Shown in pieces: positions 8,699 to 15,736 of a stretch of 64,000 bases of DNA (within the stretch, counting starts at the first letter, position 1; every line of letters begins with the position of its first letter). Location of the stretch: contig NZ_JACHZX010000002.1 of the NCBI RefSeq assembly GCF_014193845.1, positions 1 through 64,000 on the forward strand, in the 5' to 3' direction. This DNA comes from Sphingomonas sp. BK345. GTDB lineage: Bacteria > Pseudomonadota > Alphaproteobacteria > Sphingomonadales > Sphingomonadaceae. The notes under the pieces were generated by a model. That model was not told where the DNA came from and ran no database searches. It saw nothing but the letters and a program-made list of their open reading frames with translations. The position numbers and the translations under genes were made by a program.

Positions 8699-9481
8699 AT
8701 GCGCCTGTCGATCCAGGTCCTTCTCGACTACGGCTTCCCGGAGCCGGCCGACGTGTTGCTCCAGATCGAGGCCGCGGCGCTGCCGGCGCAGCGGCTTGAA
8801 ACGCAGGCGCTGATGATCGAGTCGGATCATCCGATCCGCGCGGTGGGGGGCGAGGAGGGGGTCGGGCAGCGCTGCTGGGCACGCGGTGAGGGTCGGCTCG
8901 TGGCACGCTACGAGGCGGTCGTGGCGATCGAGCGCGCCGTACTCGACCTTGCCGCCTTGCCGGCGACGCCGGTCACGTCGCTGCCCGCGGCGACGATCCC
9001 CTACCTTCTGCCGAGCCGCTACTGCGAGTCGAACCGCTTCGAGCATCTCGTCCGTCGCCGCTTCGCGGGACTGAGCGGCGGTGCGCTGGCACTCGCGCTC
9101 GCCGACTTCGTGCGCGGGCACCTACATTACGACGGCAGCGACACCGACTCGCGCACCTCGGCGATGGAAACCTTCGCGTCCGGGCGTGGGGTCTGCCGCG
9201 ACTATGCGCACCTGCTCGTTTCATTGGCGCGCGCAGCCGAGATCCCGGCGCGCTGCGTCTCGGTCTACGCCCCCGGCGTCGACCCGCCCGACTTCCACGC
9301 GGTCGCGGAGCTGTGGCTCGATGGCAGCTGGCACCTGGTCGATGCCACCGGCATGGCGCGCGCCGACGAGATGGCGGTGGTGACCGTCGGCCGCGACGCC
9401 ACCGACATCGCCTTCATGACCGTCTTCGGCACCGCCAACCTGTGGACGCAGACCGTGCGTGTCGAGCGCCTGACCGATTGA
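8699..9481 (+). CDS. Transglutaminase-like cysteine peptidase family protein with intact triad
   Basis: 260 residues. The N-terminal beta domain opens MRLSIQVLLDYGF and is followed by the papain-like core. The catalytic residues are all present: C166 in GRGVCRDYAHL, H200 in PPDFHAVAELWL and D215 in WHLVDATG. These enzymes may cleave or cross-link amide bonds; the bacterial substrate is unknown. It is a paralogue of the protein encoded at 6375-7175, which has Pro at the same position 166. The start is the ATG at 8699, where the family's first strand begins. The gene is followed 7 bases later by a stress-type promoter for the next gene. Confidence 0.85.
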   Translation: MRLSIQVLLDYGFPEPADVLLQIEAAALPAQRLETQALMIESDHPIRAVGGEEGVGQRCWARGEGRLVARYEAVVAIERAVLDLAALPATPVTSLPAATIPYLLPSRYCESNRFEHLVRRRFAGLSGGALALALADFVRGHLHYDGSDTDSRTSAMETFASGRGVCRDYAHLLVSLARAAEIPARCVSVYAPGVDPPDFHAVAELWLDGSWHLVDATGMARADEMAVVTVGRDATDIAFMTVFGTANLWTQTVRVERLTD

Positions 9482-9488
9482 TCGCGCA

Positions 9489-9515
9489 GGAACGCGCACC
9501 ATGCGCGCCGCGTTG
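9489..9515 (+). promoter_or_regulatory. EcfG-type general-stress sigma factor promoter
   Basis: GGAAC at 9489-9493, exactly 17 bases, then CGTTG at 9511-9515. This matches the known alphaproteobacterial general-stress (EcfG/SigT) consensus GGAAC-N16/17-CGTT. It points at the small acidic gene starting 39 bases after the -10 element. This is the only full match I found while reading the intergenic regions on both strands. Confidence 0.6.
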
Positions 9516-9553
9516 GGCGTGTCAGACTGTTGCCAGCATCGCAGGAGAGAGAC

Positions 9554-9847
9554 ATGACCGACCAGAGCCCGATCGATGACCGCGCGCTCGACAGCCTCTC
9601 GGTAGCGCCGGAGGCCGGCAACGCTGGCGGATCAAAGGACCCGCGGCAGGACGCCGGGCAGGATCGCTCGATCGAGAAGCGGCTGCAGAAGCACCCCGAC
9701 AGCGCCGACGCGAAGGTCGACCAGGGCCTGGACGAGTCGATGGACGCCTCCGACCCGGTCTCGGCGACGCAGCCCGGCCGGAACGATCCCGCGCCGTCGT
9801 CGGGCTATGACGAGGCGGAGGAAGCGGAGCGTCAGCGCGACGCGTGA
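9554..9847 (+). CDS. Small acidic, hydrophilic, probably disordered protein; likely general-stress protein
   Basis: A 97-residue protein with no hydrophobic core. It is rich in Asp, Glu, Ser, Gln, Pro and Ala (for example KHPDSADAKVDQGLDESMD and the end GYDEAEEAERQRDA). No known domain is recognised. The composition resembles hydrophilin-like or LEA-like stress proteins, but there is no sequence motif for either. The ATG at 9554 is preceded by GGAGAGA. It lies directly behind a strong EcfG-type promoter, so induction in stationary phase or under osmotic or desiccation stress is expected. That link is inference from the promoter. Confidence 0.75.
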   Translation: MTDQSPIDDRALDSLSVAPEAGNAGGSKDPRQDAGQDRSIEKRLQKHPDSADAKVDQGLDESMDASDPVSATQPGRNDPAPSSGYDEAEEAERQRDA

Positions 9848-10240
9848 GAGTAGCGGGCGGGTCGTGGAAGTCGCGGCCCGCGCGTAAAACTATCGCCATT
9901 CCGGTTTAGTTCGGGGATCGGTGGGAGGCTGGCGCGGAGCGCGCGTCCGTCTCCTAGCATCGTTGCCTCTCCTGATCTGACGCCCGTATGCGCTAAACCG
10001 CGTCGGCGTTTTGATCCAACCCGCCACTTCGAGTAACCAACGCCAGCGTTCGAATGTTGCCCTAAAGTCGCGCCTCAGAGGTCTTTTCCGCCATGATACA
10101 ACCGCTGGTCGCATCCATGTTGCGGTGCGGCACAGATCGTGATGGATTGATGACAATCGGAAGGCACGCGCGTTAAGGGCTGCGTTAACCCTTTTCGCGC
10201 ATGATCCTCCCGGTTGAAACGCTGGGGCGGGGTACGGATC
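9848..10240. other. Intergenic region, no gene recognised
   Basis: About 390 bases without a convincing coding frame. The open frame on the minus strand across it is the shadow of the gene at 10241. Two TTAA boxes at 10173-10176 and 10185-10189 (TTAA, eight bases, TTAAC) resemble a CtrA site, but the spacing is one base too long. The stem AAGGG...CCCTT overlaps them. The promoter of the downstream gene is probably here. Confidence 0.4.
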
Positions 10241-10792
10241 ATGGGTGCCAGAAGGAAGCCGGCCGAGGGCGCGATGACATTGGCCGAGATGAAGGAGTTC
10301 GCGGGCTTCGCGGCGGCGACGCAGCGGTATGTGCGCCGCAGCCTCGACGTGGGCCTCGATCGCGACGACGCCATGACTCGTTGGTCGCGCGACGTCGTCG
10401 AGGCGGCGAGCATCCGCGCGCAGGCGCATCATTATCGCCGCCTGCCCGCGATCCGCGCACTGGTTCCGGACGACAGCGGGCTCGAGGCGGCCGAGCAGCT
10501 GCTCGCGCCGCTCATCACGCTCTCCGCCTTCGACCTCGGGCAAGGGCGGATTACCACCTTCTCGGCCTATCGCTTCCTCTACGAGCGGCTGGTCGGCGCG
10601 CAGGTGCGGCCGTGGCTGCCCTCCGCCTTCTGCGCCGCGGCGGCGATGCCGCATCTCCACCCCGAGCTGCGCCGCGCGCTGCTCCAGTCGATCAGCGAGG
10701 CGGCGGCGACCGCCTCGGGCTGGTCGTCGCGGCAGCCCGCCTTCTTCCCGGCCTGGGTCGAGAAGGTCGATGTCACCGCGCTGCCCAACTGA
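10241..10792 (+). CDS. Conserved hypothetical protein, function unknown
   Basis: A predicted soluble, mainly helical protein of 183 residues. I do not recognise a domain. It starts MGARRKPAEGAMTLAEMKEF; the frame is also open upstream from a TTG at 10214, and a second ATG exists at 10274. Aromatic and histidine residues cluster in the middle (QAHHYRRLPAIRALVPDD; TTFSAYRFLYERL), and the C-terminal end reads PAWVEKVDVTALPN. No signal peptide, membrane segment or cysteine motif is seen. Codon use has the strong third-position GC bias of its neighbours. It stands alone behind a 390-base intergenic region and converges on the barstar gene. Confidence 0.7.
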   Translation: MGARRKPAEGAMTLAEMKEFAGFAAATQRYVRRSLDVGLDRDDAMTRWSRDVVEAASIRAQAHHYRRLPAIRALVPDDSGLEAAEQLLAPLITLSAFDLGQGRITTFSAYRFLYERLVGAQVRPWLPSAFCAAAAMPHLHPELRRALLQSISEAAATASGWSSRQPAFFPAWVEKVDVTALPN

Positions 10793-10798
10793 GCGCTG

Positions 10799-11137
10799 CT
10801 AACGCCACGACCGCGCCCGAGGGGGGCGCGATCGCGGCGGGGCGGGCGTGAAGCGCAGCTCGGCCTTCTCGCCCAACGCAGCGCCCGCGTCGGCGAACAC
10901 CTCGCGGACTCGGGTCAGATACGCCACGAGCGCCGCAGGGCATTGTGCCGCGCCGACCAGCTCCAAGAGCAGCGGCGGGCGCACGCGATTTAGCCCTGAT
11001 ACCAGCGAGTCGAACAGCGCGTCGAGGCTGTCACCGTGCCACGCGGGCGCGCCGAGCGCGTCGAGCAGCGCGCGCCACATCGCCTCGCGTGAGTCCCAGC
11101 CGCGTGCGTCGAGGCGAAGGGTGAGTGGAGCCCTCAT
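10799..11137 (-). CDS. Barstar-family protein (RNase inhibitor fold)
   Basis: 112 residues. The pattern LTLRLDARGWDSREAMWRALLDALGAPAWHG followed by SLDALFDSLVSGL matches the barstar fold: a first strand, a helix, the 'W-G-x-N/S-x-D-A-L' helix motif, and a later strand-helix pair. (The quoted stretch spans residues 4-34.) Classical barstar binds and blocks the secreted RNase barnase. No barnase-like toxin gene is adjacent, so it may be an orphan immunity protein or an inhibitor of an unknown nuclease. The ATG at 11137 is chosen over a GTG two codons earlier. The C-terminal 14 residues are Arg/Pro-rich. It is 81 bases downstream of the extensin-like gene on the same strand. Confidence 0.75.
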   Translation of the reverse strand: MRAPLTLRLDARGWDSREAMWRALLDALGAPAWHGDSLDALFDSLVSGLNRVRPPLLLELVGAAQCPAALVAYLTRVREVFADAGAALGEKAELRFTPAPPRSRPPRARSWR

Positions 11138-11218
11138 CCGCACGTCATTCGGGCGCGCGGACGGGACGGTACCGACGCGTCAATGACCTTGACGCATCCC
11201 TGTTGCGAGATCCCTGAC

Positions 11219-11953
11219 TTACCGACACGCACGCCAGCCCGTCGCGCCGCGCGTGGCCTGGTCGAGGTGGAGGTGATCACGATGAGCGGCGTTATAGTCG
11301 GGCGAGAGCACCGTGGCGAATACGCGACAGGCGCCGTCGCGCACGTCGCGCAGGAACGCCGCTTTGGCACCGCCGCTACGCCAGTCGCGCAGCACACTGA
11401 CGCGCGTGCCATCGTCGAGTTTAAAAGCGGCGATATCGAGCGCGTTGGCGGTAGCGTGCTCGCTCCAGCCGCCGCTGCTGCGACCGTACATGCGACGGCA
11501 GGAGTAGCTGCCGAGATGCTCGATCCGGCTGACGCGCGTGCCGAAGTGACGCTGCGCCGCGGGCGCGACCACGTCCCATTCCCACACGGCCAGCGCCGCG
11601 GCGACGGGGCAGGCGACTGCGACGCTGGCGGGGGCGAGTGCGATCCGCCGTGCGCCACCGTTCTCGAGCCGCACCGCCGAGTCATAGCCGCACTGCGACT
11701 CCGCGGGTCGCCGTGCCGGCACGGCGGCGTACCGCACCCCCGCCTGATGGAGCAGCGCGGCGCAGCGCGCCGGCGCGCCGTCGAGCGCGGCGAGCTTGCG
11801 ACCGGTGAACAGGCCGATCGGCTGGCCGAGGTCGAGCGGCGTCCAGGGCAGGTCCTGCGGGCGCCCGCGCAGGTAGCTCCACGCCATCAGCCCCGCCGCG
11901 GCGAGCAGCACCAGCACCACCACCGTCGCGAGCGCGCGGCGCGTGCCGCGCAT
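11219..11953 (-). CDS. Extensin-like C-terminal domain protein (LAS-type metallopeptidase fold)
   Basis: 244 residues with an N-terminal membrane anchor (residues about 6-26, LATVVVLVLLAAAGLMAW). The domain carries SEHATANALDIAAF, YNAAHRDHLHLD and a CxxDSAVRLENGG-like region. The paired H/D and HxHxD motifs are those of D-Ala-D-Ala carboxypeptidase-like zinc enzymes, to which the bacterial extensin-like family is related, so a periplasmic cell-wall role is plausible. Four cysteines in the domain suggest disulfides. The start at 11953 lies 17 bases after the Nudix stop, so the two genes are probably co-transcribed. The open frame reaches further upstream, but there it runs antiparallel to nothing conserved and overlaps the Nudix gene. 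Confidence 0.8.
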   Translation of the reverse strand: MRGTRRALATVVVLVLLAAAGLMAWSYLRGRPQDLPWTPLDLGQPIGLFTGRKLAALDGAPARCAALLHQAGVRYAAVPARRPAESQCGYDSAVRLENGGARRIALAPASVAVACPVAAALAVWEWDVVAPAAQRHFGTRVSRIEHLGSYSCRRMYGRSSGGWSEHATANALDIAAFKLDDGTRVSVLRDWRSGGAKAAFLRDVRDGACRVFATVLSPDYNAAHRDHLHLDQATRGATGWRACR

Positions 11954-11970
11954 CAGGCGTGCGCCCGCGG

Positions 11971-12735
11971 TCAGCCGCGTCGCGCGACGGCCACCGGCTC
12001 GGCGGTGATGGGATAGCCGAGATCGTCGGGGATGCAGAGGTAGTCGACTCCGTCGCGCGGCTCGATCCACGGCGTGATCCGCCGCACCGGCGTGGCACGC
12101 GCGTGCGCCATCGCCTCGTCGTAGCTGGCAAACTGCGCCAGCCGCTCGAGGTTGCGGCGCGTCGGGAAGATCAGGGTACGATCGCCGCGCGCGGCCGCGT
12201 CGAGCGTCTCGCGCGCGCTGGCCCAGTCGAGCCGCACGTTCTCGGTCGAGTCGACGCGGGCGGGCAGGGCGTCGGTAGGCAGGCGCGCGAGATAGAAGAG
12301 CGCATCGAACACGCGGGCGTGGTTCTCGCGCGGCCGCCAACGCGCGAACGGCACCAACTGGCCCAAGTCAAGCGCGCTGCCGTCCAGCGCCTCGCGAAGC
12401 GCCGCGCCGTCGCGGAGCGCGGCGCGGATCGAGTCGACGGCGGCTGGTTCGGCCACGCCGATCGCGACGCCGGTCTCCTCGATCGTCTCGCGGATCGCGG
12501 CAATGCGCGCGGCGGCGTCGGCCGGGGCGGTCGGCCCGAGCGCGCCGGCGAGCGCCACGTCGCCCGGGTCGACCCGCCCGCCGGGGAAAACGGTGGCGCC
12601 GGGCGCGAAGGCGAGCCGCGGCGAGCGCTCGACCAGCAGCAGCTCGGGCGGCAGACCTGCGCGGTCACGAAACACGATCAGCGTCGCGGCGGGGATCGCC
12701 GGCGGCAGCATCGCGTCATCGTTGTGATCGGTCAT
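11971..12735 (-). CDS. Nudix hydrolase (NUDT7/NUDT19-like, insertion in the Nudix box)
   Basis: 254 residues. The Nudix box is recognisable but interrupted: FPGGRVDPGD begins it and RETIEETGV completes it, with about 15 extra residues between them. A long insertion here is known in NUDT19-type CoA/nucleoside-diphosphate hydrolases. The catalytic Glu residues of REx2EE are present. The family cleaves X-diphosphate bonds of nucleotide derivatives; CoA derivatives are a reasonable guess for the substrate. The ATG at 12735 begins MTDHNDD. It is the first gene of a minus-strand run with the extensin-like gene and lies 52 bases downstream of tRNA-Ala on the same strand. Confidence 0.85.
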   Translation of the reverse strand: MTDHNDDAMLPPAIPAATLIVFRDRAGLPPELLLVERSPRLAFAPGATVFPGGRVDPGDVALAGALGPTAPADAAARIAAIRETIEETGVAIGVAEPAAVDSIRAALRDGAALREALDGSALDLGQLVPFARWRPRENHARVFDALFYLARLPTDALPARVDSTENVRLDWASARETLDAAARGDRTLIFPTRRNLERLAQFASYDEAMAHARATPVRRITPWIEPRDGVDYLCIPDDLGYPITAEPVAVARRG

Positions 12736-12787
12736 GCGTGTTCCCGCGAATGCGCCTCATCGGCGGGGCGGGGAGCGATCGGGCGGG

Positions 12788-12863
12788 TGGTGGAGCTGAG
12801 GGGAATCGAACCCCTGACCTCTGCAGTGCGATTGCAGCGCTCTCCCATCTGAGCTACAGCCCC
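12788..12863 (-). tRNA. tRNA-Ala (anticodon CGC)
   Basis: 76 bases on the minus strand with an encoded CCA (12788-12790). The acceptor stem GGGGCUG/CAGCUCC closes, the D-loop has AGCUCAGAUGGGAGAGC, the anticodon stem CUGCA/UGCAG holds the loop AUCGCAC with anticodon CGC, and the T-arm has GGGUUCGAUUCCC. It reads GCG codons, which are extremely frequent in this genome. A perfect eight-base hairpin (12871-12889) lies just upstream of the tRNA 5' end. Confidence 0.97.
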
Positions 12864-12870
12864 GCCCGCT

Positions 12871-12889
12871 TCCCCGGCATCGCCGGGGA
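12871..12889. repeat. Perfect short hairpin upstream of tRNA-Ala
   Basis: TCCCCGGC-ATC-GCCGGGGA is an exact eight-base inverted repeat with a three-base loop, 8 bases from the 5' end of the tRNA gene. No T-run follows on either strand, so it is unlikely to be a standard terminator. Confidence 0.4.
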
Positions 12890-12993
12890 GCGCCGCCCTT
12901 AGCCGGCGTGTCCGAGGGGCGCAACACGAAATCGTCGAAGTCTTAGAAATCCTGTCGCGCGGGCGAGCTGTTGGCCGGCTGCGACGAGGAGCT

Positions 12994-13009
12994 GTTGCGC
13001 GCGCGCAAC
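12994..13009. repeat. 16-base perfect palindrome upstream of the DUF2171 gene
   Basis: GTTGCGCGCGCGCAAC reads the same on both strands. It lies about 92 bases upstream of the start at 13101, a plausible place for a dimeric regulator to bind. Alternating CG also favours Z-DNA. No function is known. Confidence 0.3.
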
Positions 13010-13100
13010 GGTCGGAACGATCGGCCCAGTTGATCCTTGTCAGTCTGCCCGCTCGCGACGACGCAAGGCGCCGCGCGACGTGTCACGTAGGAGAACCATC

Positions 13101-14435
13101 ATGGGTTACGAACGCTATCCGCGCGGTACCAATCCCCAGGGCGACTATTACGGCCGCAGTGAGACACAGGACTATGGTCGCGACTATGGGTCTGGCCGCA
13201 ACCAGAGCTACTCCAGTGCGCGCGATTATCAGGCGTCCGGCGCGTTCGACCGCGACGATGACGACCGCGGCTCCTACGGCCGCCGCGAGTACGGCAACGC
13301 CGGTTATGCGAGCAGCTACCGCGACGACAATCGCGGCGATCGCGGCGATCGCGGCTACGGCGACCGCGGCTATGGTGAGGGCGGCTTCGGCGGCGGTGAC
13401 CGCGGACGCTTTGGCGCGCAGCAGTACGGCCGGTCTGGTTCGAGCCAGGACCGCGACCGCTTCCAGCGTCAGGACTATGGCAATCAGAATTATGGCAACC
13501 GCGGCTACGGCCAGCAGGGCTATGGCTCGCAGGGCCGTAACTATGGCCAGCAGGGGCAAGGCTCCGAGTATCATGGCAGCTATGCCTCCGACGGGCGTCG
13601 CTTCGAGGACGTCGGCTCGCGCCGCCACGCCGACGACGACAATTATCGCGGCGGCCGTCAGCAGGGCGGACGCGACTATGGCCGCCAGCCGCAGGGCTAT
13701 GATTACGACGAGCGCGGCTTTCTGGCCCGCGCGGGTGACGAGGTCCGCAGCTGGTTCGGCGACGAGGACGCCGAACGCCGCCGCGAGGCCGATAACCGCT
13801 ACGACGAGCGCTATTACAACCAGCGCAACGAAGGTGATCGCGATCGCGACGGCGACTATCACAGCTGGCGTTCGAGCCAGATCGCGTCATTCGATCGCGA
13901 CTATGATGAGTATCGGCAGGAGAACCGGACGAAGTTCCACAACGAGTTCGCCTCGTGGCGGACTGAGCGTCAGGGCCAGCGCGACTCGCTCGACAAGGTG
14001 CAGGAGCATGACGAGGTCGTCGGCTCGGACGGCAGCCATGTCGGGACCGTCGACAAGGTACGCGGCGACCGCATTCTGCTGACCAAGAACGACGTCGACG
14101 CGGGTGGGCAGCACCACTCGATCCCGTCGCGCTGGATCAAGTCGGTTGAGGACAAGAAGGTCACGCTGAGCAAGACCGCGGATGAGGCCAAGCAGCACTG
14201 GCGCACCGAGGAGAAGAACCAGGCGATGTTCGGCTACGGCGATCGCGGCAACGACAGCGACCGCCAGCGCGACGGTTCGCTGAGCCGCGGCGCCACGTCG
14301 GGCACGAGCGCGACCTCGGGCAGCAGCATGGCGGCGTCTGGTTCGACCACCGGCTCGTCAACGTCGGGTTCGGCGACGACCGGCGATGACAGCGGCTCGA
14401 CCAACCTCAACCGTAGCTTCTCGGGCACGTACTGA
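13101..14435 (+). CDS. DUF2171-domain protein with long Tyr/Gly/Arg-rich low-complexity region
   Basis: 444 residues in three parts. Residues 1 to about 225 are a disordered region rich in Tyr, Gly, Arg, Asp and Gln, with many short RGYG, DYGR, YGNQ and YGQQ units. A middle block carries RSWFGDEDAERRREAD, a motif shared by sphingomonad stress proteins, then charged helices. A DUF2171/PRC-barrel-like fold begins near residue 300 (EVVGSDGSHVGTVDKVRGDRI; IPSRWIKSVEDKKVTL). The last 80 residues are Ser/Thr/Gly-rich. The ATG at 13101 has AGGAG ten bases upstream. Such composition is like that of proteins that undergo phase separation, which is an inference. No clear promoter was found, although GGAAC occurs at 13014 without a matching -10. 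A strong terminator follows. Confidence 0.85.
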   Translation: MGYERYPRGTNPQGDYYGRSETQDYGRDYGSGRNQSYSSARDYQASGAFDRDDDDRGSYGRREYGNAGYASSYRDDNRGDRGDRGYGDRGYGEGGFGGGDRGRFGAQQYGRSGSSQDRDRFQRQDYGNQNYGNRGYGQQGYGSQGRNYGQQGQGSEYHGSYASDGRRFEDVGSRRHADDDNYRGGRQQGGRDYGRQPQGYDYDERGFLARAGDEVRSWFGDEDAERRREADNRYDERYYNQRNEGDRDRDGDYHSWRSSQIASFDRDYDEYRQENRTKFHNEFASWRTERQGQRDSLDKVQEHDEVVGSDGSHVGTVDKVRGDRILLTKNDVDAGGQHHSIPSRWIKSVEDKKVTLSKTADEAKQHWRTEEKNQAMFGYGDRGNDSDRQRDGSLSRGATSGTSATSGSSMAASGSTTGSSTSGSATTGDDSGSTNLNRSFSGTY

Positions 14436-14481
14436 ACCGAGTCGGCTGCGCGTGCGGGTCGTTGACCTGCGCGACACGGAA

Positions 14482-14509
14482 GCCCCGGGCGGTGACGCCC
14501 GGGGCTTTC
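14482..14509 (+). terminator. Rho-independent terminator between convergent genes
   Basis: GCCCCGGGC (14482-14490), six-base loop, GCCCGGGGC (14497-14505), then TTTCT. The nine-base GC stem with a T-rich tail on the plus strand ends the DUF2171 transcript and sits between two convergent genes. Confidence 0.75.
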
Positions 14510-14585
14510 TCTATGCGCTCGAGCTCGCGGATCGTGTCGGACGGTGGCTCGCTGCGCCACGCGGTTGGCGAGCTGAAGACTCGCT

Positions 14586-15650
14586 CTACCGGATCGCTTT
14601 CGCGTCGAGCGTCACCTGTTTCCCCAGCGCGCTGCCGAGTGGCCGCTGCTTGACCACGTCCTCGTACACCTGCTTGGGCGATGGCAGTGCGGTGAAGGAC
14701 GGGAAGGTGAGCGTGCGCCCGTCGACGTCACTCAGCGTCACGGCAAAGCTGGGGGCTTTGACCAACTTCTCGCCTTTGGTCTGCTGTGCCGCGAATTGAG
14801 AGGCCACGCTCAGCCGAGTCCAGGCGATCCGCCCGGCGTCGTGGATCGCCACCGCATAGCCGTCGGTCTCGTCCTCGTGGCGATAGGCGGCATAGCCGTC
14901 GCCGGGCTCGCCCTCGCGGCACAACGGTCGATACGAAGCAGGGGCGGCCTGGTCCGTGGGCTTCTTCTCCTCTGCCGCGATCGCCCCGATGAAGGACAGC
15001 AGCAGATCGGTCGTCTCCGGCTTGACCATCTTCGCCTTGCCGTAGGCGAGCGTGCTCGGGCAGGCGGCGATCGGCGTGACAGGACGCGCCGTGGCGTCCG
15101 CGGGCAGGCGGAGCGCGGCGATGACGTCGGTGAGCTGGCGATCGAGCGCGGCGCTGTTGCCGCGGCTCGTCATACGCAGCACCACCAGCCACTCGCCGAG
15201 CGGCATGACCGCGAGCGCGGTGCTGCGGTTGGGGCCGTCGACGATCGCGTAGGTCTGGCGCAGCGCGGCGGCGACGGTGCCGCTCGCGGCGAACGCGATC
15301 GGAGCCTCACTCGCCGGTGCGGCGTGGCGGAAGAGGTCGCGTGACTCGAGCGTGGCGCGGGCGCGATCGAACCACAGCGACACATCCGGCACCGCGGAGT
15401 GGAACAGGTACAGGGTCGCGACGGTAGCACGGTCGGCGCTCTCGAACTGTGCGGTGACGTCGTGCTCGGTGGAGGTCGAGTCGGTCAGCGACAGTCGAGT
15501 CAGGTCGGCGACCTGCGGGCGCAGTACCGGGCGGGTCTGCGCGTGCATCCATCCCTTGTCCGCCGGCACGGCGAGCGTGCGCGGCGCGGCGATCGCGGGG
15601 CTGGCCAACGTCATCGCCAGCGTCAACGCTACTCCCCAGATCGTCCGCAT
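14586..15650 (-). CDS. Exported protein of unknown function
   Basis: 354 residues with a clear signal peptide (MRTIWGVALTLAMTLASPAIAA). I do not recognise a domain. The mature protein has a mix of predicted strands and helices, one cysteine pair (IAACPSTLAYGKAK and RPLCREGEPGDGY), and no repeats or membrane segments, so it is probably periplasmic. It resembles uncharacterised sphingomonad proteins in general style only. Another in-frame ATG lies four codons upstream at 15662; I chose 15650 because the signal peptide begins there. It lies 74 bases downstream of the chemoreceptor on the opposite side of a convergent terminator, and codes on the same strand as the receptor. Confidence 0.7.
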   Translation of the reverse strand: MRTIWGVALTLAMTLASPAIAAPRTLAVPADKGWMHAQTRPVLRPQVADLTRLSLTDSTSTEHDVTAQFESADRATVATLYLFHSAVPDVSLWFDRARATLESRDLFRHAAPASEAPIAFAASGTVAAALRQTYAIVDGPNRSTALAVMPLGEWLVVLRMTSRGNSAALDRQLTDVIAALRLPADATARPVTPIAACPSTLAYGKAKMVKPETTDLLLSFIGAIAAEEKKPTDQAAPASYRPLCREGEPGDGYAAYRHEDETDGYAVAIHDAGRIAWTRLSVASQFAAQQTKGEKLVKAPSFAVTLSDVDGRTLTFPSFTALPSPKQVYEDVVKQRPLGSALGKQVTLDAKAIR

Positions 15651-15736
15651 CCCGCGCCCCATGCGGGTTGATCCCGCTGGTCATCAGTCTAGCGCCGGCG
15701 CGCGACGCGCGTCACCACCATCCCATCCAGATCGGG

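Noticed and set aside
13014..13039. GGAAC-N17-CTTG as an EcfG promoter for the DUF2171 gene
   Set aside because: The -10 element does not match CGTT at spacing 16 or 17.
13240..13560. Short tandem repeats resembling a CRISPR array
   Set aside because: The repeats are coding (Tyr-Gly-Arg units of 3-6 codons), without spacers of even size.
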